Shown piece by piece: positions 31,887 to 40,168 of a stretch of DNA of 64,000 bases (positions within the stretch are counted from its first letter, which is position 1; each line of letters starts with the position of its first letter). A program made the position numbers and the translations under genes. Source of the stretch: JAJRQY01 sp965224435. Its GTDB lineage: Bacteria; Actinomycetota; Acidimicrobiia; Acidimicrobiales; SZUA-35. Location: assembly GCA_965224435.1 (NCBI GenBank), contig OZ245048.1:496001-560000 (forward strand), read 5' to 3'. The notes under the pieces were generated by a model. It worked only from the letters and a program-made list of their open reading frames with translations. It had not been told where the DNA came from and searched no databases.

Positions 31887-33205
31887 CCCTTCTTAACCCG
31901 GTAGCAACAGCACCACTGGATGCCTATGAGGACCTGCGCTTCCAAACCCTGGACCAGATTCGGATTCGTGGCATCGACTCTGCCTCCCACTCCGAGGTCC
32001 TTGAGCTGATTCGATCCTTGGTTCACGAATACCAGATCGGGGCCACCTCTGGCGGACGCCAGCGACCTTTACATGATCCGACAGCCATGGCTGAACGGTT
32101 GCGTCGCTCCATCCTGGAATTCGGTCCGCTCACTCCATTTATCGATGGAACCGTTGAGTACGAAGAACTCATCATCCACGGCCAAGAAGTCTCCTACATT
32201 GATCTGGATGGCCGTCTGGTCGCCCACGACGAACCAGTCAGTGAGCATGAAGTCACCCATGTGGTCATCAAACTCTTGGCCACGGTAGGGGTCACCGTTG
32301 ATGCGAGTCATCCGGTCGCTCAAGCCCAGATCTTGGATGGGCAAGCTCGCATGGGTGTTGTCCTGCCACCGATTGCTGACAAGATTGATGTCACCATTCG
32401 TCGCTACCTCTCCAAGCGCGAAACCTTTGATGAGCTGATCGAATGGGATGCCATTACCCCAGCGGCTGCCTCACTTCTGGCCGTTGCTCTACGCACACCA
32501 ACCGGCGTGATCGTGACTGGGCAGCCAGGTTCGGGCAAGACCACCTTGGTGAACGCGCTGCTCCGTTCGGCACCTCCAACCCTGCGGGTCATTTGTTGTG
32601 AAGACACACCCGAACTTTCGGTCGAGCATCTACATGCCGCCCGCTGGAAAACCCGACCGCCGGGGCCTGATGGTTCGGGAGAGATCTCGCTGCGAGGCCT
32701 GGTCAAAATGTCGCTGGGCATGCGCCCCGACCTGATTGTTGTCGGCGAAGTCCGTGGCGAAGAGGCTTATGAGCTGACCAGAGCCGGTAACGCTGGCTGT
32801 GGCATGCTCTCAACCATCCACGCCAACGGGGCTCGCCAAGGACTACAGGCGTTGGTTTCGACCGCCTCCATGGCTGGTCCCAATGTGTCGCCTGAACAGG
32901 TCCGCTCGGTCTTCAGTTCCATCGTTGATCTTGTGGTGCATACCGCGAAGGAGCCGACCTCGGCTACTTCCAACGGTGTTGGAGGGCGGCGCCAGATCAT
33001 GGAAATTGTCGCCATCCCACCCATGCAAGGAGGTGAGGACGATTTTACGGTGGAGCCGATCTTCACCCGTGATGATTTCGGCTCACCATTGCGGTGGACC
33101 GGGTCACCCCTGCCAACAGAACTTGAACTTCGACTGGCCCGAGTCTTGCGGCCACTCGACATATCGATCACAGAATTACTTGAAGGAACGAGGACGCTTC
33201 TATGA
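31883..33205 (+). CDS. tadA: Tad pilus ATPase TadA/CpaF
   Basis: 440 residues, secretion ATPase of the VirB11-like family driving pilus assembly. The Walker A GQPGSGKTTLVNALL lies near residue 213-226, the Asp box is in CCEDTPEL, the Walker B in LGMRPDLIVVGEVRGEEAYEL, and the His box in AGCGMLSTIHANGAR. All catalytic motifs are intact. It is the cytoplasmic motor acting on TadB and TadC, whose genes follow directly. Confidence 0.95.
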   Translation: MTLLNPVATAPLDAYEDLRFQTLDQIRIRGIDSASHSEVLELIRSLVHEYQIGATSGGRQRPLHDPTAMAERLRRSILEFGPLTPFIDGTVEYEELIIHGQEVSYIDLDGRLVAHDEPVSEHEVTHVVIKLLATVGVTVDASHPVAQAQILDGQARMGVVLPPIADKIDVTIRRYLSKRETFDELIEWDAITPAAASLLAVALRTPTGVIVTGQPGSGKTTLVNALLRSAPPTLRVICCEDTPELSVEHLHAARWKTRPPGPDGSGEISLRGLVKMSLGMRPDLIVVGEVRGEEAYELTRAGNAGCGMLSTIHANGARQGLQALVSTASMAGPNVSPEQVRSVFSSIVDLVVHTAKEPTSATSNGVGGRRQIMEIVAIPPMQGGEDDFTVEPIFTRDDFGSPLRWTGSPLPTELELRLARVLRPLDISITELLEGTRTLL

Positions 33206-34080
33206 GGCTGTTAGCTGGTCTTGCTGCGGGGCTCTTTGTGTACCTCGCGCTTGGTGGTGTGATTGGGGTGTCTCCCCGCTGGTTAGAACAACAACACAAC
33301 GGTCGCCGAACGGGTGCTCGTTGGCAAGACTGGTTGAACCAGGCCGGGGTGTCCGTGACCCCGGTTCAGTTCGTCGCTGTCTCCTTGAGCGCAGCAGCGC
33401 TGGTGGCCGCTCTGATCTTCGGTGTTACTGGTGTCGCTCCACTGGCCGCGGTCGGCGGTGGAATCACCCTGATGTTTCCCCGATCCATGTACGCAAAGCG
33501 CCGGCGGGCGCTAACGAAGTCTCGCCTGGCGGCTTGGCCGGATGCATTGCGAGACGTGAGCGCCCACCTGCGTTCGTCCATGTCGGTGCATGGAAGCTTG
33601 TGTGAACTTGGCCGCTCAGGGCCCGAGCCACTTCGACCCTATTTCAATCGCTACGCCGGACTGGCTGTTGCTCTTGATTACAAGAGCGCTTTGGAAGTCG
33701 TCCGTGAAGACCTGGCTGACCCAATGTCGGACCGGATTGTTGAAATCTTGCTGCTGGCCTTTGACCAAGGAACGTCGGTTGTCATCGACATTCTGGATGA
33801 ACTGGCCGAGTCGTCCACCCTGGATCTTCGCTTGCTCGAAGAGGTTGAGACCTCCCAGTTGGAAACCCGTCTCGAAGCAAGAGGGGCGACCTTCATGCCC
33901 TTCGTGGTGCTGGCAATCTTGTGCGCAACGACCACCGGCTACCGAGAGTTCTATTCCTCTCCGGCAGGCTGGTTGGTGGTGTCACTCGGTGGTGTGATGG
34001 CTGCGGCTGGCTTGGTCGTGATCTCTCGATTGGGACAAGTGCCAGCTGAAGAGCGGATCCTGGCTGGAGGCGGTTCGTGA
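33202..34080 (+). CDS. tadB: Tad pilus membrane platform protein TadB
   Basis: 292 residues of the GspF/T2SF platform fold. An N-terminal helix, a pair of helices around FVAVSLSAAALVAALIFG and GVAPLAAVGGGITLMFP, a cytoplasmic T2SF helical domain (LAAWPDALRDVSAHLRSSMSVHGSL) and C-terminal helices are visible. The ATG overlaps the tadA stop. TadB pairs with TadC to form the base on which pilin subunits are stacked. Confidence 0.9.
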   Translation: MRLLAGLAAGLFVYLALGGVIGVSPRWLEQQHNGRRTGARWQDWLNQAGVSVTPVQFVAVSLSAAALVAALIFGVTGVAPLAAVGGGITLMFPRSMYAKRRRALTKSRLAAWPDALRDVSAHLRSSMSVHGSLCELGRSGPEPLRPYFNRYAGLAVALDYKSALEVVREDLADPMSDRIVEILLLAFDQGTSVVIDILDELAESSTLDLRLLEEVETSQLETRLEARGATFMPFVVLAILCATTTGYREFYSSPAGWLVVSLGGVMAAAGLVVISRLGQVPAEERILAGGGS

Positions 34081-35021
34081 CCGCACAGGTTGGGCTCGCG
34101 GCCTTCTTCGCCGCAATGACGGTTGTTGGACTGGCCCATTCCCTGGTGCCACCGCGCCGCATGCTGGCTGGTCGCTTGCGACCCTACGCCGCCTTGGCTC
34201 GAAGCAGGCTTGGCACCGGCTATGCCGACGTTTCGGTTGTGTCATTAACTCGCCACGACACCGACCCAGCCTCGCTGCGTGTCTTTGGACCATTGCTTGA
34301 GCGCCTGGCCGAACGACTGGCTGGGCTGATTGATGTTGCCGACTCAGAGACTTTGCGACTGCGTTTGCGTCACGCCGGGTTCTCTGACACCTCACCCGAG
34401 CAATACCGGATGCGCCAGCTGGCCTACACCGTTGCTGGGCTCGGCCTAGGAGCAGCCCTTGGCTTGACCATGTTTGGAACCGTCGGCGGAACCCTGGCCT
34501 TTACTGCCCTGCTCGGATTCCCTGGGGCAACCTTGCAACGCAATCGGGTGCAGCGAGCAATCACCGAGCGCCGAGCCAAGATGCGCAATGAGGTCTTCAC
34601 CGTTGCCCAGCTCATTGCCGTTCATATTCGTACTGGTCATGGGCCGGTTGATGCCATTCGCGCCGTGTGCACCCTGGGACGAGGGCCAGTGATTGAAGAA
34701 CTCCGCGAGGCGCTCGGATGGATCGGTGGAGGCACCAGCCCGCAGCGCGCCTATGACAAGTTGGCTGAGGCTACCCCTGAGCCAGCAGCAGCCAGGCTGT
34801 ACCGGTTGCTGTCATCATCAGCCCGATCTGGTGGAGATATTGCCGATGCCTTGTTGGCCGTCGGCAATGACCTTCGATCCCAGCGTCGGGAAGAAATCGC
34901 ACGTTCTGCAGTGAAGAGGCGCACAGCAATGCTGGTGCCGCTACTGCTCCTGATCGCACCAATCATGGTGCTGTTCGTTGGGGCGGCATTGCCGTCCTTT
35001 GTTCTGGGTGCCGGTCGATGA
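34077..35021 (+). CDS. tadC: Tad pilus membrane platform protein TadC
   Basis: 314 residues, second GspF-type platform protein. The T2SF region reads NEVFTVAQLIAVHIRTGHGPVDAIRAV and later LYRLLSSSARSGGDIADAL, and the C-terminal helix is LVPLLLLIAPIMVLFVGAAL. It starts with GTG overlapping the tadB stop (GTGA). A 112-nt gap follows before the pilin gene, which suits a separate ribosome site or an internal promoter for abundant pilin. Confidence 0.9.
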   Translation: MTAQVGLAAFFAAMTVVGLAHSLVPPRRMLAGRLRPYAALARSRLGTGYADVSVVSLTRHDTDPASLRVFGPLLERLAERLAGLIDVADSETLRLRLRHAGFSDTSPEQYRMRQLAYTVAGLGLGAALGLTMFGTVGGTLAFTALLGFPGATLQRNRVQRAITERRAKMRNEVFTVAQLIAVHIRTGHGPVDAIRAVCTLGRGPVIEELREALGWIGGGTSPQRAYDKLAEATPEPAAARLYRLLSSSARSGGDIADALLAVGNDLRSQRREEIARSAVKRRTAMLVPLLLLIAPIMVLFVGAALPSFVLGAGR

Positions 35022-35133
35022 TGACCCAATCTCAAAGCGGCGGTTGGCCGCCTAACCAACCAAACAACGGGAGCAATCTCGTTGCTCATCTGGTCGGGGA
35101 CACACCCCGATCTTGGCGGAAGTGGAGTATGAA

Positions 35134-35334
35134 ATGCTGTTAGGACTTGCGGTATACAAGCAGAATCGACAGGGTCGAGCATCCGAAGAACGTCGCTCCG
35201 AGCGCGGTGCGGCCGTGGTCGAATGGCTCGGCATTAGTGCCTTGTCCATCGGCCTTCTCGTGGTGATCTTCCAAGGAATGGAAGCACTTGGCATCGAACT
35301 TGTAGCCAGTATCCGATCCCAACTCGGCCTGTAA
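35134..35334 (+). CDS. Flp-type pilin
   Basis: 66 residues from the ATG at 35134, with GGAG 6 nt before it; a longer frame begins at a TTG 21 nt upstream. A basic leader of about 25 residues ends in SERG, followed by AAVVEWLGISALSIGLLVV: Gly at -1 and Glu at +5 fit prepilin cleavage, with Trp instead of the usual Tyr at +6. This is the expected structural subunit. No prepilin peptidase gene is in the window, so processing depends on one elsewhere. Confidence 0.85.
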   Translation: MLLGLAVYKQNRQGRASEERRSERGAAVVEWLGISALSIGLLVVIFQGMEALGIELVASIRSQLGL

Positions 35335-35343
35335 GAACCGAAG

Positions 35344-35760
35344 GTGGCGGTAGTGAAGCGGTTGATGAGGTGCCGACCTGAGGGCGAAAACGAACGCGGG
35401 TCAGCCACCATCACCACCCTGGTGGCGATGGGCATGTTCCTCATCATGTTGACCTTGTTCACCCAGTTCGCGGTGTGGCAATACGGACGCGGAGTCGTTC
35501 GTTCTGCTGCGTTGGAGGCAGCCCGATCTGAGTCCGTCCTGGACGCCGGAGAAGGAGCTTGCTTGCAACGCTTCGAGCAAGTGCGCGCTGACCTGCTTGG
35601 CGGCGAAATGGGAGAAGGAGTGGGACAGGCAACTTGTGCTGTGCTTGATGACCGGGTGGTCGTCACGGTCACGACTCGGTTCGAGCGATGGCTGCCCATT
35701 TCCCCCGATTGGGAATTCACCGTGACCGCGGTGGCCACCAGAGAGGTGGAACCAGAATGA
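35344..35760 (+). CDS. TadE-like minor pseudopilin
   Basis: 138 residues. After a basic leader the segment ERGSATITTLVAMGMFLIMLTLFTQFAVWQYGRGVVRSAALEAAR matches TadE-like proteins with one helix and the typical AAxEAAR continuation. It would be a minor pilus component or assembly factor facing outside. The GTG at 35344 is used; a second GTG three codons on is possible. The stop overlaps the next gene start (ATGA). Confidence 0.75.
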   Translation: MAVVKRLMRCRPEGENERGSATITTLVAMGMFLIMLTLFTQFAVWQYGRGVVRSAALEAARSESVLDAGEGACLQRFEQVRADLLGGEMGEGVGQATCAVLDDRVVVTVTTRFERWLPISPDWEFTVTAVATREVEPE

Positions 35761-36227
35761 AGAGTGAACCTGGTTGCGCGGCGGGACGGCGATCGGTTGA
35801 GCATCCCGGTGCACATCGGCTTCGATGGTCCGAACGGGGGAGCGCCATTCTGGAGCTGCCGATCATGCTTGGTCTGATCCTGATTCCGTTCGGGATCCTG
35901 ATCTTGTCAATCCCCACCTGGATTGAGCGCCAAACAGCGGCTCGGGACGCAGCTGCTGAGTCGGCTCGCTATCTGGTGATCGCTGGTCCGGAAGGGTTCG
36001 AGGGAGCGACGCAGATTGTTGCTGACATCGAGCGCGGCTATGGATTGCCAGCCGGTTCGCTCCGACTGGAGATACCAAGTGAGCTCGTTCCTGGACAGGC
36101 CTTGACCGTTCGAGTGGTCGTCGTCATTCCAGCCGCCGATATCCCCTTGATGGGATCTTTCGGCGATACGAGCTGGTCGGCAGAACACACTGAGCGCTAC
36201 CCAGACTATGGCGCAGGCACATCATGA
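35757..36227 (+). CDS. TadE/TadF-like pilus protein
   Basis: 156 residues. ERGSAILELPIMLGLILIPFGILILSIPTWIERQTAARDAAAESAR is a TadE-type helix with the Glu at +5 after the Gly, as in pilin-like processing sites. A C-terminal extracytoplasmic domain of about 85 residues follows. The ATG at 35757 overlaps the preceding stop, and the TGA overlaps the following ATG, so all three small pilus genes are coupled. Confidence 0.78.
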   Translation: MKSEPGCAAGRRSVEHPGAHRLRWSERGSAILELPIMLGLILIPFGILILSIPTWIERQTAARDAAAESARYLVIAGPEGFEGATQIVADIERGYGLPAGSLRLEIPSELVPGQALTVRVVVVIPAADIPLMGSFGDTSWSAEHTERYPDYGAGTS

Positions 36228-36715
36228 GACGTCACCAGAAAGGTCGGGCAAGCCTACTCCCGAAAAGCCGGGCGAAAAACCGAGCAAGTCATCACGAACG
36301 TCAGCGCGGCTCCATGACCTTCTTTGGTGTCGGCATGGTGATGGTGCTCTTGTTTGTCGGTGGCATTAGCACCGATCTCTGGCGGGCCTTTGGTGAGCGC
36401 AGAGCGCTGGCCGAAATGGCCGACGCTGCGGCGTCTGCCGGATCCAACGGCGTGGATCTGGAGACCTATCGTCAAACCGGAATTGTGTTGTTGGACCCGG
36501 CTCTGGCCGAACAATTGGCATGGGACAGCCTGGCCAGCCAGGCCGACCGAGAGTCCTTGTCGGGAACGCCGATGGTGGTCGCCACCGCCGGTGGGGTCAC
36601 GGTCGAGGTCCATGGACAGGTCGAACTGGTCCTGCTGCAAATCTTCGCCCCGGGAGAACCCCTGGAAATCACGGTTGCCGCCCAGGCAGCCCCCGCTCGT
36701 GGGCTTGGTCCCTAG
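36224..36715 (+). CDS. TadG-like (Rv3654c-type) secreted pilus-locus protein
   Basis: 163 residues. A basic leader is followed by RGSMTFFGVGMVMVLLFVGG and ALAEMADAAASAGSNGVD, the same arrangement as the helicase/secretion-neighbourhood TadE-like proteins of mycobacteria and the N-terminus of TadG (ADAAALAGA motif). The long von Willebrand part of true TadG is missing. It ends the Tad operon, and its TAG shares the bases CTAG with the stop of the convergent gene. Confidence 0.75.
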   Translation: MRRHQKGRASLLPKSRAKNRASHHERQRGSMTFFGVGMVMVLLFVGGISTDLWRAFGERRALAEMADAAASAGSNGVDLETYRQTGIVLLDPALAEQLAWDSLASQADRESLSGTPMVVATAGGVTVEVHGQVELVLLQIFAPGEPLEITVAAQAAPARGLGP

Positions 36716-37374
36716 GCCACCTGATAAGGCTCACGGGCTGGAGCAGGTACCTGGGGAAGGTCGGGAGTAGTTACCTGTTCATAGCCGTAGTTGGGCTGGT
36801 TGGCCGCTTGCGGCAGTGGCTGCTCGCATGCAGCTTGCTCAATAGCCTGGCCCGGTTGCGGATTCATCGTGTGGAACAGCAGCACTTCTGTTGCCGCAGC
36901 AAAGTCGGGGTGGACTTTCTTTAACGTGACCATCTGCTTGTCTTTGGACAGCTTGAACTTGGCTCCCGTGCCCGGCGTGATGAAGATAAACCCAGGACCA
37001 ATCAGTAGGCCCGCCAGTCCGATATAGCCCAGCGTATAGAGAGCCGGTACACCGGTGTAGAAGGTGCCGAAGGACAAGATGCTGGTCGCAAGGATGACTC
37101 CTCCAATCTTTCGGTTCCGGGTCTTGAGTTGCTGATGGCTGACAAAGGGAACTGAGCCATCGATCTGCTTTCTCAGGATGGCAGCCAGGATGACATACGG
37201 AATGAGGCCGAGAAGCAGCCCGACCAAAGCGATCGGGTTCTCTCGCGTTGCTTTCACCTTCGAGAGCGACTCGCCACAAGGCTGACCGCTCTTCACACAG
37301 AGTCGAGGAAAGTAGCCAGCCTCGAACCAGCTTGCCGGGACAACCACCGTGTCTTCTTCTGCCGCGCTGTTCAT
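36712..37374 (-). CDS. Membrane protein of unknown function
   Basis: 220 residues. The N-terminal part has two Cys (RLCVKSGQPCGE), reminiscent of a small metal site. Two or three hydrophobic helices follow (PIALVGLLLGLIPYVILAAIL and LGYIGLAGLLIGPGFIFI), then a cytoplasmic strand-rich stretch and a Pro/Gln-rich tail (about 45 residues). Similar small proteins with a CxxxGxP start and a Pro-rich end occur in many actinobacteria, but I know no function. Its stop overlaps that of the Tad operon on the other strand. Confidence 0.75.
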   Translation of the reverse strand: MNSAAEEDTVVVPASWFEAGYFPRLCVKSGQPCGESLSKVKATRENPIALVGLLLGLIPYVILAAILRKQIDGSVPFVSHQQLKTRNRKIGGVILATSILSFGTFYTGVPALYTLGYIGLAGLLIGPGFIFITPGTGAKFKLSKDKQMVTLKKVHPDFAAATEVLLFHTMNPQPGQAIEQAACEQPLPQAANQPNYGYEQVTTPDLPQVPAPAREPYQVA

Positions 37375-37475
37375 GACAATGGTATTCGACCGCGAATCCT
37401 TGTGACTTGACCGATTGTTGTCTCCTAGAATGCTCTCGTCGCACTGATGATCCTGTGGCTAACCGAAAGAGATTG

Positions 37476-38018
37476 ATGCAACTTCTATCCATCCAAACCG
37501 GAATCTCCCGGCCATCGGCTGTCGCTAGCAACAAGGCGACGGCCATTATTAAGGAGCCAGTGGATGGTGCCTATGTATCCAGTGAGGGAGTGGGCGAAGA
37601 TGTGATCGTGGACCTGCAGAATCACGGGGGTCCAGATCAGGCGGTCTATATCTACACCCAGAATGACTATGAGTTCTGGGAGCAAGAACTGGGCCGAGCT
37701 CTGCCCGCAGGCTTCTTCGGTGAAAATCTCACCTTCTCCGCTGACGATTGTGTGACTGCGGACAAGGTTCGGATTGGAGACCACTACACCATTGGTGAGC
37801 TGGTGCTTGAGGTGACGGCTCCGAGGATTCCCTGCAACATCCTGGCTGACCGTGTCGGTCAGGCTGACTATGTCGCTGCCTTTCGTGACGCTGACCGGCC
37901 GGGCATGTATTGCCGGGTTCTCAGGCCCGGCTCGATAGAGCCAGGCGACACCATCACGCTCGAGCAAGCTCCAGACAGCAACCTTGGGCCTGGTCCAGGC
38001 CTACCGTCTCTTCTATGA
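37476..38018 (+). CDS. MOSC-domain protein (YiiM-like), C-terminus probably frameshifted
   Basis: 180 residues in this frame, from an ATG following AAAGAGA. The MOSC sulfur-carrier core is intact: GEDVIVDLQNHGGPDQAVYIY, PAGFFGENLTFS, GDHYTIGELVLEVTAPRIPCNIL (the conserved Cys and PR.PC motif) and GMYCRVLRPGSIEPGDTITL. Such proteins detoxify N-hydroxylated bases or move Moco sulfur. After QAPDSN the frame ends in an unlike tail GPGPGLPSLL. A one-base deletion at 37980-37981 would instead join the segment 37981-38121, which matches the helical C-terminal domain of YiiM. So either a pseudogene-in-progress, or a sequence error. Confidence 0.82.
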   Translation: MQLLSIQTGISRPSAVASNKATAIIKEPVDGAYVSSEGVGEDVIVDLQNHGGPDQAVYIYTQNDYEFWEQELGRALPAGFFGENLTFSADDCVTADKVRIGDHYTIGELVLEVTAPRIPCNILADRVGQADYVAAFRDADRPGMYCRVLRPGSIEPGDTITLEQAPDSNLGPGPGLPSLL

Positions 38019-38121
38019 CCGCAACGCCAGTCTCGAAACGATCCAGCAAGCAATGCAGTCACCAGTCTCGATCCGTTTCCGCGAGGACTACAAACGTCGC
38101 GTCGCCCGCCAGTCCTGCTAA
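37981..38121 (+). pseudogene. Out-of-frame C-terminal segment of the MOSC gene
   Basis: 47 codons in the +1 frame relative to the MOSC gene, reading TLGLVQAYRLFYDRNASLET and then QQAMQSPVSIRFREDYKRR before TAA at 38119-38121. This is the expected three-helix C-terminal domain of YiiM-like proteins. It has no start of its own. Its stop shares the CTAA bases with the convergent SCO1664-like gene, which suggests this was the original end of the gene. Confidence 0.7.
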
Positions 38122-38885
38122 ACGAGAGGCCATGGGTAGCGGTGGCCACCGGTTTCATCTTCGGGGAAGACCCCAAGTTCGAGCACTGCGATTGCCCGCG
38201 TGAGAACGGCATCATTCTCCAGTGGATCCAGCATCTGGCGAAAGCTGTCGGGGAGGCCGTCGTCCACAAGAGCTTGGATTGGGGCCAACAACTCATCGGG
38301 AATTGGATCACCAACGAAATCCCACATGACCGTGCGCAGCTTCCATTGGGCGTGGAAAGCTAAGCCATGATCGATGCCATAGACATGGCCGTCTTCGGCC
38401 AGCAAACAGTGTCCAGATTTTCGGTCGGTATTGTTTGCGATCAGGTCAAGCAGACAAAGTTTGCGTAAGTCATCCAGAGCGACACCATCTTCAAACAAGG
38501 TGAAGTAGTGCTGCTCGAAGTCGGCATGCACGAAGGCCTGGATTGAGCCTTCACCGAAGGGGCCATCGACGAGGGTGGTTGGAGGAATGACTGACCATCT
38601 CAATGCCTCAGCCAGCCGAAACATAGCGACTTCTCGTTTGAACAACCCACTCGGAAAGTCATGCAATGGCCGTTCACCCTGGTGGGGCTTGTAGATGGCT
38701 TTGGACTCAGCCCTCTCTGGCAGCGCGTCAGTTGAACTATCTGCAGCATCCGGTTCCGCCGTGCTGCGAACCGTAACCAACAAGGTTGCATTGGAGCTGT
38801 AGGGCATGCGGCCTTCGACCTCAATCTCCCCTTGCTCAAACAGTGGGATCAGATCGGAGCGAGCCTGATCAAACGGGTGACCCAT
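38118..38885 (-). CDS. SCO1664-family protein (PI3/4-kinase-like)
   Basis: 255 residues matching the actinobacterial SCO1664 family (TIGR03843-like, from memory). Kinase-like features are KAIYKPHQGERPLHDFP (nucleotide-lysine region), LLDLIANNTDRKSGHCL (catalytic loop with N.DRK), and GHVYGIDHGLAFH (metal-binding Asp). These resemble the phosphatidylinositol-kinase/HipA-like fold. It is downstream of DUF3090 and phosphomutase genes; the three form a conserved actinobacterial set, often next to mshC, which is not present here. True substrate unknown. Confidence 0.85.
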   Translation of the reverse strand: MGHPFDQARSDLIPLFEQGEIEVEGRMPYSSNATLLVTVRSTAEPDAADSSTDALPERAESKAIYKPHQGERPLHDFPSGLFKREVAMFRLAEALRWSVIPPTTLVDGPFGEGSIQAFVHADFEQHYFTLFEDGVALDDLRKLCLLDLIANNTDRKSGHCLLAEDGHVYGIDHGLAFHAQWKLRTVMWDFVGDPIPDELLAPIQALVDDGLPDSFRQMLDPLENDAVLTRAIAVLELGVFPEDETGGHRYPWPLV

Positions 38886-38910
38886 CAGGTCCTACGGTCG
38901 GACATCAGGC

Positions 38911-39435
38911 CTAATTCAAACGCGGGCAAGCATGCCCCGCTGGATCCAGTGGCTGACCACACAGTCGACACGGCGGTCGACTTTTTTGCATCAACAAATC
39001 GGCAGTGGCGATGAAGCCAGACGCCTGGTCGACGCTGAGATGTACCCGTAGCGATGCGCCAAGTGACACATCAGCCAGGAGCGCACTCTCTTCCTCGTCG
39101 TCATCTTCAGGGTCGGTGTCCAGTTCTTCAACGACCAGAACAACCTTGGACTCGACCTCGTCAACACCGACAGCGATCTGTCCGACTGTCCACTCGGCCA
39201 ATGCCGGCTCGGACAAGGGTGTCGGCGAGACGTCAGCAATGACGACAGGTGAAGGAAGATCGTCCAGTACTGAGCGCAGGAAGGTTGCGAGCGCTACCAC
39301 CTGTTGCTTTTCCAACTTGACGGAGACCATGCGGTCCACGTCACCTGCTTGCAGGAAAAACGTACGAGCGCCCGGCTTGCCTACCGCTCCGGCGGTGAAG
39401 TGTGTGATGTCTCGGAATTCATAGGATTCACTCAT
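38911..39435 (-). CDS. DUF3090-family protein
   Basis: 174 residues. SYEFRDITHFTAGAVGKPGARTFFLQA at the start is diagnostic of the actinobacterial DUF3090 family, and the C-terminal CRLCGQPLDPAGHACPRLN is its zinc-binding knuckle. An acidic patch (DTDPEDDDEEE) lies in the middle. The ATG at 39433-39435 follows GAGG at the right distance and is preferred over the GTG two codons earlier. The protein's job is unknown; it is always found with the phosphomutase-like and SCO1664-like genes, as here. Confidence 0.9.
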   Translation of the reverse strand: MSESYEFRDITHFTAGAVGKPGARTFFLQAGDVDRMVSVKLEKQQVVALATFLRSVLDDLPSPVVIADVSPTPLSEPALAEWTVGQIAVGVDEVESKVVLVVEELDTDPEDDDEEESALLADVSLGASLRVHLSVDQASGFIATADLLMQKSRPPCRLCGQPLDPAGHACPRLN

Positions 39436-39442
39436 CGTCACC

Positions 39443-40138
39443 TCAGCTTGGAACGAGAGACGTCAGGTCGTCTCCCATCGAGTTGACGGCCAAGACGACT
39501 GGACCATGGGGGGTATAGAGCACTGCTGACACTGAGCACTGGCCAATCACAATTCGCTGGAAATGGTCCAGGTGGGTGCCGAGCGCTTGGGCAAGGGCCG
39601 CCTTGATGGTGTCGGCGTGGGAGGTCAAGACGATGGTTTCGCCAGGATGCTCGGCCACCAACTCGTGAACAGTGTCAACCATGCGGGTTTGCATTTCTGA
39701 GAACGACTCGCCGCCAGGAAACCGGAAACCGCTGGGGTAGCGCTGCACGGTGGTCCACTCGGGAAGCTTGTTGAGCTGGCTCAGCCTTCGCCCTGTCCAC
39801 TGGCCAAAATCGGCCTCGATCAGTCCCTTGCGGGTACGCACCCGGACCCCCACTGCCTTGGCGATCGGTGACGCAGTTTCTTGAGTGCGTTCCATGGGTG
39901 AGGCGTACACAGCTGCGACCGAGTCCAGACCGGCGAGACGGGTGGCGACCTGCTCCGCTTGGACAACCCCTTCCTTGCCGAGGTGCAAGCCCTTGGCTCG
40001 CCCTGGAAGCACCTTGCCTGTGGTCGGAGTTCGTCCGTGGCGAACGAAAAGGACCAGCGTTGGGGCTGGGGTAGAGCGCTTCGAGCTGCCATGTTTCTTG
40101 GTTTTGTGTTTCGTCGATTTCTTGGAACCAGGTGCCAT
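39443..40138 (-). CDS. Histidine-phosphatase (phosphomutase-like, MSMEG_4193 type)
   Basis: 231 residues with a basic 25-residue N-terminal extension. The phosphatase signature is FVRHGRTPTTGKVLPGRAKGLHL (catalytic His in RHG); SPMERTQETASPIA carries the next Arg/Glu, and VLTSHADTIKAAL the second catalytic His. First gene of the triad. It could be a phosphatase on a mycothiol-pathway sugar phosphate, but that is inference from neighbours in other genomes. Confidence 0.9.
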   Translation of the reverse strand: MAPGSKKSTKHKTKKHGSSKRSTPAPTLVLFVRHGRTPTTGKVLPGRAKGLHLGKEGVVQAEQVATRLAGLDSVAAVYASPMERTQETASPIAKAVGVRVRTRKGLIEADFGQWTGRRLSQLNKLPEWTTVQRYPSGFRFPGGESFSEMQTRMVDTVHELVAEHPGETIVLTSHADTIKAALAQALGTHLDHFQRIVIGQCSVSAVLYTPHGPVVLAVNSMGDDLTSLVPS

Positions 40139-40168
40139 TAAGCGCTCACGTTATCTAAGTTGGGACAC

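Noticed and set aside
36839..37546. 235-codon minus-strand frame overlapping the membrane-protein gene
   Set aside because: Same-strand alternative frame of the real gene, Arg/His/Ser-rich, with no domain.
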